From: Planctomycetota bacterium
Lineage (GTDB): Bacteria > Planctomycetota > Phycisphaerae > Phycisphaerales > UBA1924
DNA: 64,000 bases
Assembly (NCBI GenBank): GCA_033763975.1
Contig: JANRJM010000007.1
Coordinates: forward strand, 1 to 64,000
Direction of reading: 5' to 3'
In this document: piece after piece, positions 26,068 through 35,002 of the stretch
How positions within the stretch are numbered: position 1 is the first letter of the stretch
How the letters are laid out: each line of letters starts with the position of its first letter
Notes under the pieces: model-generated
Seen by the model: only the letters and a program-made list of their open reading frames with translations
Told to the model about the DNA's origin: nothing
Database searches by the model: none
Made by a program: the position numbers and the translations under genes

Positions 26068-27213
26068 ATGCCATTGCACGATCTGAGACCCCAGGGGCTG
26101 CGGCGTACGCCGGACGACCTGCTGCGGCACTTGTCGACGTTCTCGCTCGACCTGCGGTTTTCGGCGGGGGTGTGGTTCTTCTCGCCCTGCCCGTCGCGGT
26201 TCCACGAGCGGTACACGCCGGTGCTGGATCTGGAACGCCGGCTGGAAATCGCCGCGGGGCTGGCCTCGCGCGGGCTGGCGGCGATGGAGGCGCACTACCC
26301 CAACGAGATCAACGAGGAGAACGTGGGGCTGTGGCGGACGTTTGCGGCCCAGACCGGCGTGCGACTGCTGACGGTCATCCCGCTGCTCTTCTGGGACACG
26401 CAGTTCGAGTTCGGGTCGCTGTCGAGCCCGGTCGAATCGGCGCGCCGGGCGGCGATCGATCGCACGGCCCGGGCGCTCGCGCTCAACCGCGAGCTCGACA
26501 CCGATTTCGCGGTGGTGTGGCCCGGCATCGACGGGTACGAGAACCCGTTCGGCGTGGACTTCGCGGGGATGCGCGACCGGTTCGCGTCCGGGCTGGCGGA
26601 GGCGATGGACCGTGTGCCGGGCGTGCGGATCGCGTTCGAGCCAAAGCCCTACGAGCCGCGCGGCAGGATCCTCTATGGCACGACGCCCGAGGGCATCTTG
26701 CTGGCGCGCGACGTGGAGCGGCGGCTGGGCGCGGACGCCAACCGGCGCGTGCTGGGCGAGGGGCATGGCCTGGTGTGCATGAACCCGGAAGTGGGGCACG
26801 TGCTGATGGGCTTTGAGGATCTTGCGTACGCCTTCAGTTGGCCTCTGTCGGAAGGGCGCCTGGCGCACACGCACTGGAACAGCCAGCCGCTGGGCAACTA
26901 CGACCAGGATCTGAACGTGGGCGTCGTCTCGCCCGAGCAGACGGAGGCGGGGCTGTACGCGCTCAAGATGCACGGGTACGTGGGGTACTTCGGCATCGAC
27001 GTGAACCCGGAGCGGATGCCGGTGGAGGTGGCGCTGCGCAACTCGATGGACGCGCTGCGCGCCGCGAACGACCGGATCGACGCGCTCGACCACGAGGCGA
27101 TCCTGTTCAGTCATCGGCACCCGGCGCGAAGCCGCGGGTGGCTGGAGGGGCACCTGACGCGGGCGCGGGCGTCGCGCCCGGACCGGCTGGCGCCGCTTGC
27201 GAGGCCCTGCTAG
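26068..27213 (+). CDS. Xylose isomerase-like TIM-barrel protein
   Basis: 381 residues. Barrel features: AAMEAHYPNEINEEN, DFAVVWPGIDGYE, FEPKPYEPRG (metal-binding Glu and Lys), LVCMNPEVGHVLMG and AHTHWNSQPLGNYDQDL, then GYVGYFGIDVNPERMP. The FEPKP and NPEVGH motifs and the length match the xylose isomerase-like family, which interconverts aldoses and ketoses using divalent metals. With the nearby xylulokinase this suggests xylose use, but the exact sugar is inferred. The start is well placed after AGGGAGG. Confidence 0.75.
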   Translation: MPLHDLRPQGLRRTPDDLLRHLSTFSLDLRFSAGVWFFSPCPSRFHERYTPVLDLERRLEIAAGLASRGLAAMEAHYPNEINEENVGLWRTFAAQTGVRLLTVIPLLFWDTQFEFGSLSSPVESARRAAIDRTARALALNRELDTDFAVVWPGIDGYENPFGVDFAGMRDRFASGLAEAMDRVPGVRIAFEPKPYEPRGRILYGTTPEGILLARDVERRLGADANRRVLGEGHGLVCMNPEVGHVLMGFEDLAYAFSWPLSEGRLAHTHWNSQPLGNYDQDLNVGVVSPEQTEAGLYALKMHGYVGYFGIDVNPERMPVEVALRNSMDALRAANDRIDALDHEAILFSHRHPARSRGWLEGHLTRARASRPDRLAPLARPC

Positions 27214-27401
27214 AGGTCGATGTCGGGATGCACGGGGGGAGCGCGGAGGGCGTCGAGCGCTGACCCCAGCGAACCCGGCGTGCGGCGGAGATGACGATCT
27301 CGCCGTGATCCTGCTGAGCGGGCGCGCGGCGTTTAGCCTTGCCGGCCTCGCGTCGGCCCGCGGAATGCCGTGGTCTACAGTGCGAGGCGCGAGGAGCACG
27401 C

Positions 27402-28037
27402 ATGAGCGGGACGGGTGAGATCGGCGTGGCGGGGGACGTTGCGCCCAGCGACTTCTCGGACGAGGCGGCGCTGGTGCGCGGGCTGCGCGCCCGCGACGAG
27501 CGCGCGTACGAGCACCTGGTGCGGACGGTGGGCGGGCGGCTGCTGGCCGTGGCGCGACGGATCTGTGCGAGCGAGGCCGACGCGGAGGATGCGGTGCAGG
27601 AGGCGTTCGTCTCGGCGCTGCGGGCGATCGACGAGTTCGACGGGCGGGCCGCGGTGAGCACATGGCTGCACCGGATCGTGGTGAACGCGGCCCTGGCGAA
27701 GGCGCGCCGGGACCGCACGCGTCGCGAACGTCCGATCGACGACCTGATGCCGCGATTCACCGAAGGGCACCACGCCGAATCTCCGAGGCGATGGGAAGAT
27801 GTCACGCCGGGGGGCGGGGTGCCCATCGAAGAAGCGGAGGCGGTGCGACGGGCGCTCGATACGCTTCCCGAGGAGTTCCGGAGCGTGCTTGTGCTGCGCG
27901 ACATCGAGGGCATGGAGTCGAAGGCCGTCGCCGTGGCGCTGGGCATCAGCGATGCGCTGGTGCGTCAGCGCTTGCACCGGGGGCGGCTGGCCCTGATGAA
28001 ACTGCTGGAAGCGCAGATGGCGCGGGGTGGCTCATGA
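27402..28037 (+). CDS. ECF RNA polymerase sigma factor
   Basis: 211 residues from the ATG at 27402 with GAGGAG 5 bases upstream. Sigma region 2 contains RDERAYEHLVRTVGGRLLAV and ASEADAEDAVQEAFVSALR, and region 4 contains LPEEFRSVLVLRDIEGME and an HTH ending RQRLHRGR. Its stop overlaps the start of a zinc-finger anti-sigma gene by 4 bp (ATGA), so the two are coupled. Target regulon not visible. Confidence 0.92.
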   Translation: MSGTGEIGVAGDVAPSDFSDEAALVRGLRARDERAYEHLVRTVGGRLLAVARRICASEADAEDAVQEAFVSALRAIDEFDGRAAVSTWLHRIVVNAALAKARRDRTRRERPIDDLMPRFTEGHHAESPRRWEDVTPGGGVPIEEAEAVRRALDTLPEEFRSVLVLRDIEGMESKAVAVALGISDALVRQRLHRGRLALMKLLEAQMARGGS

Positions 28038-28333
28038 GCGACATTCCCCCGACGGGCAAGCGTCCGCCGTGTCCGCAGGCCGCCTCGGCGCTGTCCTGCA
28101 AGGACTGCGTGGAGTTTCTTCTGGACTACTTGGACGGGCAACTGCCGGCGGAGCAGCGGTTCACGTTTGAATCGCATATCGCGTTCTGCGGCGACTGCGA
28201 GGTTTTCCTCGCGAACTACCGCAAGGCGGTCGAGCTGACATCGGGCTGCGCCCGAGGCGGGGCCGGTGCGCCGGGGAAGATCCCCGAGCACATGGTGGAC
28301 GCGATCGTCAAGGCGCTCAAGCGCCCCGAGTAG
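28034..28333 (+). CDS. Zinc-finger anti-sigma factor (soluble)
   Basis: 99 residues. SCKDCVEFLLDYLDG and FESHIAFCGDCEVFL give the His-x3-Cys-x2-Cys zinc finger of ZAS-domain anti-sigma factors. No transmembrane segment follows, so it is a cytoplasmic form. It is translationally coupled to the upstream ECF sigma gene and so probably binds and silences it. RsrA-like thiol sensing is possible because the Cys residues are present, and the next genes are AhpD-like and thioredoxin, but that link is inferred. Confidence 0.85.
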   Translation: MSDIPPTGKRPPCPQAASALSCKDCVEFLLDYLDGQLPAEQRFTFESHIAFCGDCEVFLANYRKAVELTSGCARGGAGAPGKIPEHMVDAIVKALKRPE

Positions 28334-28555
28334 CCCGCGGTCACCGGCGGGCGCACGCAACTGGTTCTGGGGTCCGCCGGGGGTGTGTCCGGGGTGTGCG
28401 TACACGCCCGTGGGGCGTTTCGGGGCGGCGCGTTTCTTCAATGTCACACGGCGGGAGCGGGGCGCGTCCAAGGTATGAGCGTCCGGAATGTTCGGGCGTG
28501 AACGAACAACCTGGGGCGGCGTGCACGCACGTCCCTCAGACAGAGGAGCAGGCAC

Positions 28556-29101
28556 ATGGCACGTCTTCCGATCCAGAATCCTGAGGCCGCGACCGGCACC
28601 AACCAGGAGATCTACGCGCACCTGCGCAAGGTGCTGGGCACCGTCCCGAACATGACGCGGGTGATGGGCAACAGCCCGGCGGTTCTGCAGGCGTACGCGC
28701 AGTTCAGCGGCGCGCTGAACGGCGCGAAGCTGGGCGCGGGGGTGCGCGAGCAGATCGCGCTACTGACGGCGGAGGAGAACGCGTGCGGGTACTGCCTGGC
28801 GGCGCACAGCGCGATCGGCAAGATGGTGGGGCTGAAGCCCGAGCAGATGGATGCGGCGCGCCACGCCGAGGCGACCGACCCGAAGACGCGCGGCGCGCTG
28901 CGCTTCGCGCAGGCGGTGCTCGCGACGAAGGGCGGCGTGTCGGACGCCGATGTGCAGAGTGCGCGGAGCGCGGGGCTGAGCGACGCGGAACTGGCGGAGG
29001 TGGTGGGGGCGGTCGCGCTGAACGTGTTCACGAACTACTTCAACCGCGCGTTCTCGGTGGACATCGACTTCCCGCGCGTCGAACTGCACGCGCACGCGTA
29101 G
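28556..29101 (+). CDS. AhpD-like carboxymuconolactone decarboxylase-family protein
   Basis: 181 residues, all-helical AhpD-type fold. The redox motif is ENACGYCLAAHS (CxxC with a downstream His), as in alkylhydroperoxidase-like proteins. The CxxC with Glu and His supports a peroxidase or thiol-redox role in the cytoplasm, though many family members are untested. A GAGGAG ribosome-binding site lies 7 bases before the ATG. It is followed 64 bp later by a thioredoxin gene, a plausible electron donor. Confidence 0.9.
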   Translation: MARLPIQNPEAATGTNQEIYAHLRKVLGTVPNMTRVMGNSPAVLQAYAQFSGALNGAKLGAGVREQIALLTAEENACGYCLAAHSAIGKMVGLKPEQMDAARHAEATDPKTRGALRFAQAVLATKGGVSDADVQSARSAGLSDAELAEVVGAVALNVFTNYFNRAFSVDIDFPRVELHAHA

Positions 29102-29165
29102 GCGATGTTCCGCGGGTGCGCAACGGGTGTTCTCGAGCGGATGAGCCGCTCGTTCGGAGGAACTC

Positions 29166-29621
29166 ATGCAACGACGGACCTGGACGCTCATGGTGGGTGC
29201 GGGGGCGTGCTGTGCGGCGGCGTGTGCCGCATGGCTGGCGCCGGCACGCGAGCAGGCATCGAACGTGAAAGGAGCAGCGACCATGGAATCGGAGCAGAAC
29301 GGCGTGGTGCATCTGACGGCGGAGTCGTTCGGGACGACCCTCGCGGGCACGGACCAGCCGGTGCTGGTGGACTTCTGGGCCTCGTGGTGCCCGCCGTGCC
29401 GGGCGCTCGCGCCGACGATCGACGCGATCGCCGAGGATGCGCAGGGCAAGGCGGTGATCGCCAAGCTGGATGTTGACGAAGCGCGCGACGTGGCGCGAGA
29501 GCACCGGATCCAGTCCATCCCGACGCTGGTGATCTTCAAGGACGGGCGCGAGGTGGATCGGATGGTGGGCCTGCAATCCAGGGGCGAGATCGAGCGCCGC
29601 CTGGCCAAGGCCGCCGGGTAG
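29166..29621 (+). CDS. Thioredoxin with N-terminal signal, possible second start
   Basis: 151 residues. The N-terminus MQRRTWTLMVGAGACCAAAC is hydrophobic, a signal or anchor, and the thioredoxin domain begins about residue 45. The active site is WASWCPPCR and the cis-Pro is in IQSIPTLVIF. Two starts are both well supported. The ATG at 29166 follows GGAGGAAC, and an internal ATG at 29283 follows AGGAG by 8 bases and would yield a cytoplasmic thioredoxin without the signal. It probably acts with the AhpD-like protein upstream. Confidence 0.92.
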   Translation: MQRRTWTLMVGAGACCAAACAAWLAPAREQASNVKGAATMESEQNGVVHLTAESFGTTLAGTDQPVLVDFWASWCPPCRALAPTIDAIAEDAQGKAVIAKLDVDEARDVAREHRIQSIPTLVIFKDGREVDRMVGLQSRGEIERRLAKAAG

Positions 29622-29632
29622 CCATCCGGGTA

Positions 29633-30541
29633 TCAGCCGGCCGATCGTGGGCGGGACCGCCGCACCGGGCGGCGGCCCCGGCGCGCGGCGCGGGGAGCCG
29701 CGTCGCGCGCCGCGATCGCGCGCAGGATCGCGCTCCGCAGCGCGTCGGGGAGGTCGCCCGACGCCAGTTGCGTGCAGGCGTCCTGCACGAGATCGAGTTC
29801 GCGGAAGACGGCGCGACAGCGGGCGCAGACCTCCGCCTGCGGCACGAGGAATCCGGCGGCCGCGCCCCCACGGTCCATCGCGTCCAGTTTCGTCTTGAGC
29901 AGGTCGAGGCAGACCTGCTTCTCGAAGATCGGGGGCGGGGCGTCGACGCTGGGCGCGCGGGCGGTCATCGCCTTGCGCAGCGCCAGGCGCGCCCGGTGCA
30001 GGCGGGTCTTGACCGTGTTCTCGGCCAGCCCGAGCGCGCCCGCGACGTCCTCGACGCGCACGCCCAGGACGTCCTTGAGAAGAACCGGAACGCGTAGATG
30101 CTCGGGAAGGTCGGCGATCGCTCCGTGGACGCGCTCGACGCTCTCGCGCCGTTCGGCCTCGTGCGGCTCGTCGGCCCGGGCCGCGGCGAACTGCGCGACG
30201 GTGGTCTCGCTCCACGGCATGAGCTGCGACATGGCGGGCGTGCGTCGGCGGGCGTCGCGCTTGCGCCGGGCGCGGCACTCGCGCACAGCGATCGCGTACA
30301 GCCAGGTGCCCGGATCGGCGTCGCCCCGGAACGTGTGCCACTTGCGGAACGCGCGGAGGAAGGTGTCCTGCACCGCGTCGTCGGCGTCGGCATGGTTGCG
30401 ACAGAGGCGATGCGCGAGGGCGCGGATGCGCGGGCCGTAGAGATCGAGCAGACGTGCAACGGCCTCGTCGGCCGGCGCACCGAGGGTCGGCACGCGGCGT
30501 CGTGCGGTGCTCCCGGGCGATGCGGGTGCGGTGGGGGCCAT
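29633..30541 (-). CDS. ECF sigma factor fused to C-terminal zinc-finger-like domain
   Basis: About 302 residues from the ATG at 30541; another ATG at 30568 is possible. Sigma region 2 contains RIRALAHRLCRNHADADDAVQ and region 4 contains LPEHLRVPVLLKDVLG and VEDVAGALGLAENTVKTRLH. After the sigma part, a tail of about 120 residues contains FEKQVCLDLLKTKLDAMDRG and EVCARCRAVFRELD, a Cys-x2-Cys motif like that of a ZAS anti-sigma finger. So sensor and sigma may be one polypeptide. It is divergent from the lipoprotein gene at 30630 and convergent with thioredoxin. Confidence 0.85.
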   Translation of the reverse strand: MAPTAPASPGSTARRRVPTLGAPADEAVARLLDLYGPRIRALAHRLCRNHADADDAVQDTFLRAFRKWHTFRGDADPGTWLYAIAVRECRARRKRDARRRTPAMSQLMPWSETTVAQFAAARADEPHEAERRESVERVHGAIADLPEHLRVPVLLKDVLGVRVEDVAGALGLAENTVKTRLHRARLALRKAMTARAPSVDAPPPIFEKQVCLDLLKTKLDAMDRGGAAAGFLVPQAEVCARCRAVFRELDLVQDACTQLASGDLPDALRSAILRAIAARDAAPRAARRGRRPVRRSRPRSAG

Positions 30542-30629
30542 CAGCGCACTGTAGAGCAGCCCGGACATGTTCTCGCGCGCTGGGCGGGAAGGGCGGAATC
30601 CACTCGATGCGAGCGACGAACACAGCGGC

Positions 30630-31148
30630 ATGCGACGACGGACATGGATGATCGCGGCCGGGGCGGCCTTGGGCACGCTGGCCGGCGGTTTCGCGATCAG
30701 CGGCTGCACCATCGCGACGCCCTTCAAGGGACCCGGCTATTCGCGGGGCGAGGGTGTTACGCTCGCGGGAGTGGGTAGCACGGTGGTCGTGTCGGTGACG
30801 CACGCGCGGGTGGAGCGGTCGAAACGTGCCGTATTCGATCAGCATTCGGCGCGGGTGGTGCGGAGCATGGGTGAGCACGACGGGCTCATCGGGTACTCGG
30901 TGCGGCGCGAACTGCTCGGCGACGGCGTCTGGACGATGACGGTGTGGCGCGACCGCGACGCCGTGCTGAACTTCGCCAATACGCGGGTGCATACCGACGC
31001 TATGGGCGAAGGGCTGCCCGCGGTGAAGGAGATGCACTTCCTGCGGTTCGAGTGCCCGACCCGGGAAGCGCCCCCATCGTGGACGCAGGCGCTCGCGCGG
31101 CTGGACGAGGACATCGCCAGCCGGGCGGCGGCGGCGGCACGGGAATGA
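30630..31148 (+). CDS. Exported lipoprotein with ABM-like dimeric barrel
   Basis: 172 residues from the ATG at 30630. The N-terminus is MRRRTWMIAAGAALGTLAGG followed by FAISGC, a lipobox. The body has the ferredoxin-like monooxygenase pattern: VVVSVTHARVERSKRAVFD, HDGLIGYSVRRELLGDGVWT, MTVWRDRDAVLNF. This resembles DUF3291/antibiotic-biosynthesis-monooxygenase-like proteins, small cofactor-free or heme-binding barrels. A lipid-anchored example is unusual. Function uncertain. Confidence 0.75.
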   Translation: MRRRTWMIAAGAALGTLAGGFAISGCTIATPFKGPGYSRGEGVTLAGVGSTVVVSVTHARVERSKRAVFDQHSARVVRSMGEHDGLIGYSVRRELLGDGVWTMTVWRDRDAVLNFANTRVHTDAMGEGLPAVKEMHFLRFECPTREAPPSWTQALARLDEDIASRAAAAARE

Positions 31149-31283
31149 AGGAGGGCGAGGCTCAAGCGCCTCGCCCCTAGTGCGGCGGATCGGTGCCGAC
31201 GAGGGCGCGATGCCGTGCAGTCGTGCCGCCGGTGCGCGTTTTGCGAGCGGTGGCGGGGTGAACTGCGGCGGTCGCTCGGCCTC

Positions 31284-31691
31284 TTACATATCGCAGCCGT
31301 AGAAGAACTTGGCCTCGGTGATCTTGCCGTTGGCGACGGTGTAGAGGCAGGTTTCGTTCATGTTCATGCGCTGGCCGGCCATGGGGCCCTCGCCGCAGGT
31401 CACGTCCATCTTCATCTCGCAGACGAACTGGTCGCCGTTGACGAGGGGCGCGCTGCAGGACGCGCTATGAACGGTGTTGGTCTTGCACCAGAGCTCGCTC
31501 ATCTTGAGGAGGTTGGCCTTGCCCTCGGTGATGCGCTTGTACGGGCTGCCGGGGATCTCCATCGCCTCGATGTGGCGGGCGTTGTCGGCGTACAGCTCCT
31601 GCATCGCCTCGGAGAAGTTGCCGGCGTTGCACAGGCCGGTCAGGCGGCGAGCGACGGTGGCGGTTTCGGACGGCGTCATGGTGGTGTTCAT
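31284..31691 (-). CDS. SnoaL-like (NTF2-fold) protein
   Basis: 135 residues with a small alpha+beta pattern typical of NTF2-like proteins: an early helix with LTGLCNAGNFSEAMQELYAD, then beta strands with GDQFVCEMKMDVTC, MNMNETCLYTVANGKI and EAKFFYGCDM. Six Cys residues are unusual for a 135-residue member. Members bind small hydrophobic molecules or act as cyclases, but none is indicated here. Single gene. Confidence 0.75.
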   Translation of the reverse strand: MNTTMTPSETATVARRLTGLCNAGNFSEAMQELYADNARHIEAMEIPGSPYKRITEGKANLLKMSELWCKTNTVHSASCSAPLVNGDQFVCEMKMDVTCGEGPMAGQRMNMNETCLYTVANGKITEAKFFYGCDM

Positions 31692-31820
31692 GGTCGCACT
31701 CTACCGCCCCGCCTGGTACGCGCCAAGATGAGCGACGGCGGGTGCCGCACATTTAGCGCGGGTGACATGCCGCAACCGGGGCGAGGCGCTGCGCGGAACA
31801 CGTGCCTGTGGAGCGAAGCT

Positions 31821-34800
31821 TCAGGTCGCGACCGCGGCCGCGGGCACAGCGCCGTTCGTGTGGGGTACCTCGTGCCGGTCGCGCGGGGCATCGGGGGCCT
31901 CCGGCACGTGCGCGGCCCGCTTGCTGGCGAGCAGCATGTAGATGGAGGGCACGACGAAGAGCGTGAACAGGGTCGAAATGGCCATGCCGCTGACGAGCAC
32001 GATGCCGATGCTGTTGCGGGCCTCGGCGCCGGCGCCGGTGACGAGCACGAGGGGGAAATGCCCGAAGACTGTGGCGGCGGAGGTCATGAGGATGGGGCGC
32101 AGGCGCGTCGACGAGGCCTGCTTCACGGCGTCGAGCTTGCTGAGCCCCTGCTCGCGGAGGTGGTTGGCGAACTCGACGATGAGGATGCCGTTCTTCGCGA
32201 CGAGGCCGACCAGCGTGATGAGCCCGACCTGCGAGTAGATGTTGATGGTGGTGGCGCCGAAGGCGGTGAACACGAGCGCGCCGGTGAGGGCGAGGGGCAC
32301 GGAGCCGAGCAACACGATGAAGGGATCGCGGAAGCTGCCGAACTGGGTGGCGAGCACGAGGTAGATGAGCCCGACCGCGAAGCCGAGCGTGCCGACGAGC
32401 GTAGAGCCCTCGGTGCGCATCTGGCGGCTCTCGCCGGCGTAGTCGACGGCATAGCCCGCGGGCACGATCTGGCGCGCGGCGTCCTCGAGGGCGCTGAGGG
32501 CTTCTTCCTTCGTGACGCCCGGCGCGACGACGCCGTAGACCTTCGCGCTGTTGCGCTGCTGGAAGCGGGTGAGGACGCGGGGAACGGCCTCGGTGCGGAG
32601 GTGCACGAGCGAGCGGAGCGAGACCGAGCCGCCGTCGGAGGTGCGCACCTTGAGTTCGAGCAGTTGCTCGGGGGTGCGGCGGAGCGAATCGCCGACCTGC
32701 GGGATAACCTTGTAGCTGCGCCCGAGGTAGTTGAAGCGGTTGACGTACCCGCCCGAGAGGAGCACGGCGAGGTCCTGGCCGATGTCGGCCATGTCGAGCC
32801 CGAGATCGGCGACCTTCTTGCGATCAATCTCGATGCGGGTCTGGGGGAGGTCGATCTTGAGGTCGCTGTCGACGTAGACGAACTTGCCGGACCCGTACCC
32901 CGCGCCGATGAGCTGGCCGATGTAGGGCTCCATGTCCTGCGCGTCGTCGGCGCTGGTGATGACGAGTTCGACGTCGAACTGCCCGGCGCCGGGGAGCGGC
33001 GCGGGCCGCACGGCGATGGAGCGGAGCTCCTCGACGCCCATGAGCTGGCCGATGACCTCGCCCTGGATGGGCTCGGTGGTGCGGGTGCGCTTGTCCCAGT
33101 CGACGGTCTGGATGCCGCCGAACCCGCCGCCCATCGAGAGCTCGGCGATCTGGAAGAAGAACCGCGCCTCGGGGACGGAGAGGAACGCGTCGGCGACCTT
33201 CCGGAAGCCGCGCACGGTGTAGTCGAGCGTTGCGTCGGGGGCGGTCTGCACGACGGCGAAGACGATGCCCTCGTCCTCGGTGGGGGCGAGTTCCTTCTTG
33301 GAGTTCTGGTAGAGGAAGGGGGCGAAGACGCAGATCGCGATGGCGGCGATGACGCAGACCCACCAGACCTGCAGGACGGCGCCCAGCGCGCGGTCGTAGA
33401 CGCGCCGCACGCCGTCGAAGATCGAGTTCACGAAGCGGGTGAACCGGTTCTCCTTCCCGCCCGCGGGCACCATCCACGCGCTCATGATGGGCGAGAGCGT
33501 GACGGCGACAATGCCGGAGATGACGACGGCGGCGGCGAGCGTGAACGCGAACTCGCGGAAGAGCATGCCCGTGAGCCCGGACTGGAAGCCGATGGGCGTG
33601 TAGACCGCCGCGAGCGTGATGGTCATGGAGATGATGGGGGCGAAGAGCTCGCGCGCGCCCAGCAGGGCGGCGTCGAGGCGGCTCTTGCCCTCGCGCACGT
33701 GTCGTTCGACGTTCTCGACCACCACGATCGCGTCGTCGACCACCAGCCCCACCGAGAGCACGATGGCCAGGATCGTCAGCAGGTTCAGCGAGAACCCGAA
33801 GAGCAGCATCGCGATGCACGCGCCCACGAGCGAGACGGGCATCGCGACCAGCGGCACGAGCACCGTGCGGATCGAGCCCATGAAGAGGAACACCACCAGC
33901 GCCACGATGGCGACCGTCTCGATGAGCGTCGTCGTGATCTCCGAGATCGCGTGCTCCATGTAGTACGTGCCGTCGTAGGCGAGCGTCATCTCGACGCCCT
34001 TGGGCAGCGTTGGGCGCACCTGCTCGATCCGCTCCTTGAGGCGAGAGGCGACGTCCAGTTCGTTCGCGCGCGGGAGGGGCCAGATGGAGAGCCAGATCGC
34101 GGGCTTGCCGTTGAAGCCGGCCTCGCCGGTGGGTTCCTCGCTCCCGAGCTCCACCCGCGCGATGTCCTTGAGGCGCACGAGCGTGCCCTCGCGTTCGCGC
34201 ACGATGAGGTCCTCGAACTCCGCGACCGACTTGAGATCGGTGTCGGTCAGCAGGTCGATCTGCACGTCGCTGCTCTTCGTTCGACCCACGGTGGCGAGGA
34301 AGTTGTTCCGCGTGAGCGCGAGGCGCACCTCGCTCGCCGTGATGTCGTAGCTCTCCATCTTCGTGGTGTCGAGCCACGCGCGCAGCGCGAGTTCGCGCTG
34401 TCCCTCGACGCCCGCGCGCTGCACGCCCTCGATGGTCTGGAACTCGGGCTGCACCTCGCGCACGAGGTAGTCGTTGAGCTGCGTGAGCGACAGGTCGTCG
34501 CTCGTGAAGCTGATGTAGAACGTCGCGTAGGGCTTGTCGGTGCGCTGGATGTCCACCGACGGGGCCTCGGCGTCGCTGGGCAGGCGGCTGCGCACCTGGT
34601 TCAGGCGCGCGCTGATCTCGGCCAGCGCGTCGTTGCTGTCGTGGTTCAGGCGCAGACGCACCGTGACCACGCTCACGCCCGCGCGGCTGCTGCTCTCGAT
34701 GTAGTCGATCCCGTCGATCGCCGACACCGCCTGCTCGATCGGCGTGGTGATGAACCCCCGCACCGTCTCCGCGTTCGCGCCCACGTACACCGTCGTGATG

Positions 34801-34940
34801 AGGATCGCGCTCGATTCCAGGCGCGGGTACTGGCGCACCGCCAGGGCGTCGATCGAACGCCACCCCACCGCCAGGATGATCAGGTTGATCACGATCGCCA
34901 GCACGGGCTTGCGGATGAAGATGTCTGTGAACGACTTCAC
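31821..34940 (-). CDS. RND efflux transporter permease (HAE1/AcrB type)
   Basis: 1039 residues, the standard AcrB/MexB length. The N-terminus SFTDIFIRKPVLAIVINLII is TM1; large periplasmic porter domains lie at about 40-330 and 560-860; twelve transmembrane segments are expected. TM4 carries the proton-relay Asp pair in GLVVDDAIVVVEN. It drives drug or solvent export across the envelope. It lies downstream of the adaptor gene and TetR gene with small gaps, so the order tetR-adaptor-permease forms one operon. No outer-membrane channel gene is next to it. Confidence 0.95.
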   Translation of the reverse strand: MKSFTDIFIRKPVLAIVINLIILAVGWRSIDALAVRQYPRLESSAILITTVYVGANAETVRGFITTPIEQAVSAIDGIDYIESSSRAGVSVVTVRLRLNHDSNDALAEISARLNQVRSRLPSDAEAPSVDIQRTDKPYATFYISFTSDDLSLTQLNDYLVREVQPEFQTIEGVQRAGVEGQRELALRAWLDTTKMESYDITASEVRLALTRNNFLATVGRTKSSDVQIDLLTDTDLKSVAEFEDLIVREREGTLVRLKDIARVELGSEEPTGEAGFNGKPAIWLSIWPLPRANELDVASRLKERIEQVRPTLPKGVEMTLAYDGTYYMEHAISEITTTLIETVAIVALVVFLFMGSIRTVLVPLVAMPVSLVGACIAMLLFGFSLNLLTILAIVLSVGLVVDDAIVVVENVERHVREGKSRLDAALLGARELFAPIISMTITLAAVYTPIGFQSGLTGMLFREFAFTLAAAVVISGIVAVTLSPIMSAWMVPAGGKENRFTRFVNSIFDGVRRVYDRALGAVLQVWWVCVIAAIAICVFAPFLYQNSKKELAPTEDEGIVFAVVQTAPDATLDYTVRGFRKVADAFLSVPEARFFFQIAELSMGGGFGGIQTVDWDKRTRTTEPIQGEVIGQLMGVEELRSIAVRPAPLPGAGQFDVELVITSADDAQDMEPYIGQLIGAGYGSGKFVYVDSDLKIDLPQTRIEIDRKKVADLGLDMADIGQDLAVLLSGGYVNRFNYLGRSYKVIPQVGDSLRRTPEQLLELKVRTSDGGSVSLRSLVHLRTEAVPRVLTRFQQRNSAKVYGVVAPGVTKEEALSALEDAARQIVPAGYAVDYAGESRQMRTEGSTLVGTLGFAVGLIYLVLATQFGSFRDPFIVLLGSVPLALTGALVFTAFGATTINIYSQVGLITLVGLVAKNGILIVEFANHLREQGLSKLDAVKQASSTRLRPILMTSAATVFGHFPLVLVTGAGAEARNSIGIVLVSGMAISTLFTLFVVPSIYMLLASKRAAHVPEAPDAPRDRHEVPHTNGAVPAAAVAT

Positions 34941-35002
34941 TTGCTGCTCCTCACGCCCCTCAGCGTGGCCTTCGCGTTCGTTCGTCGACGTGCACTGCTC
35001 GC

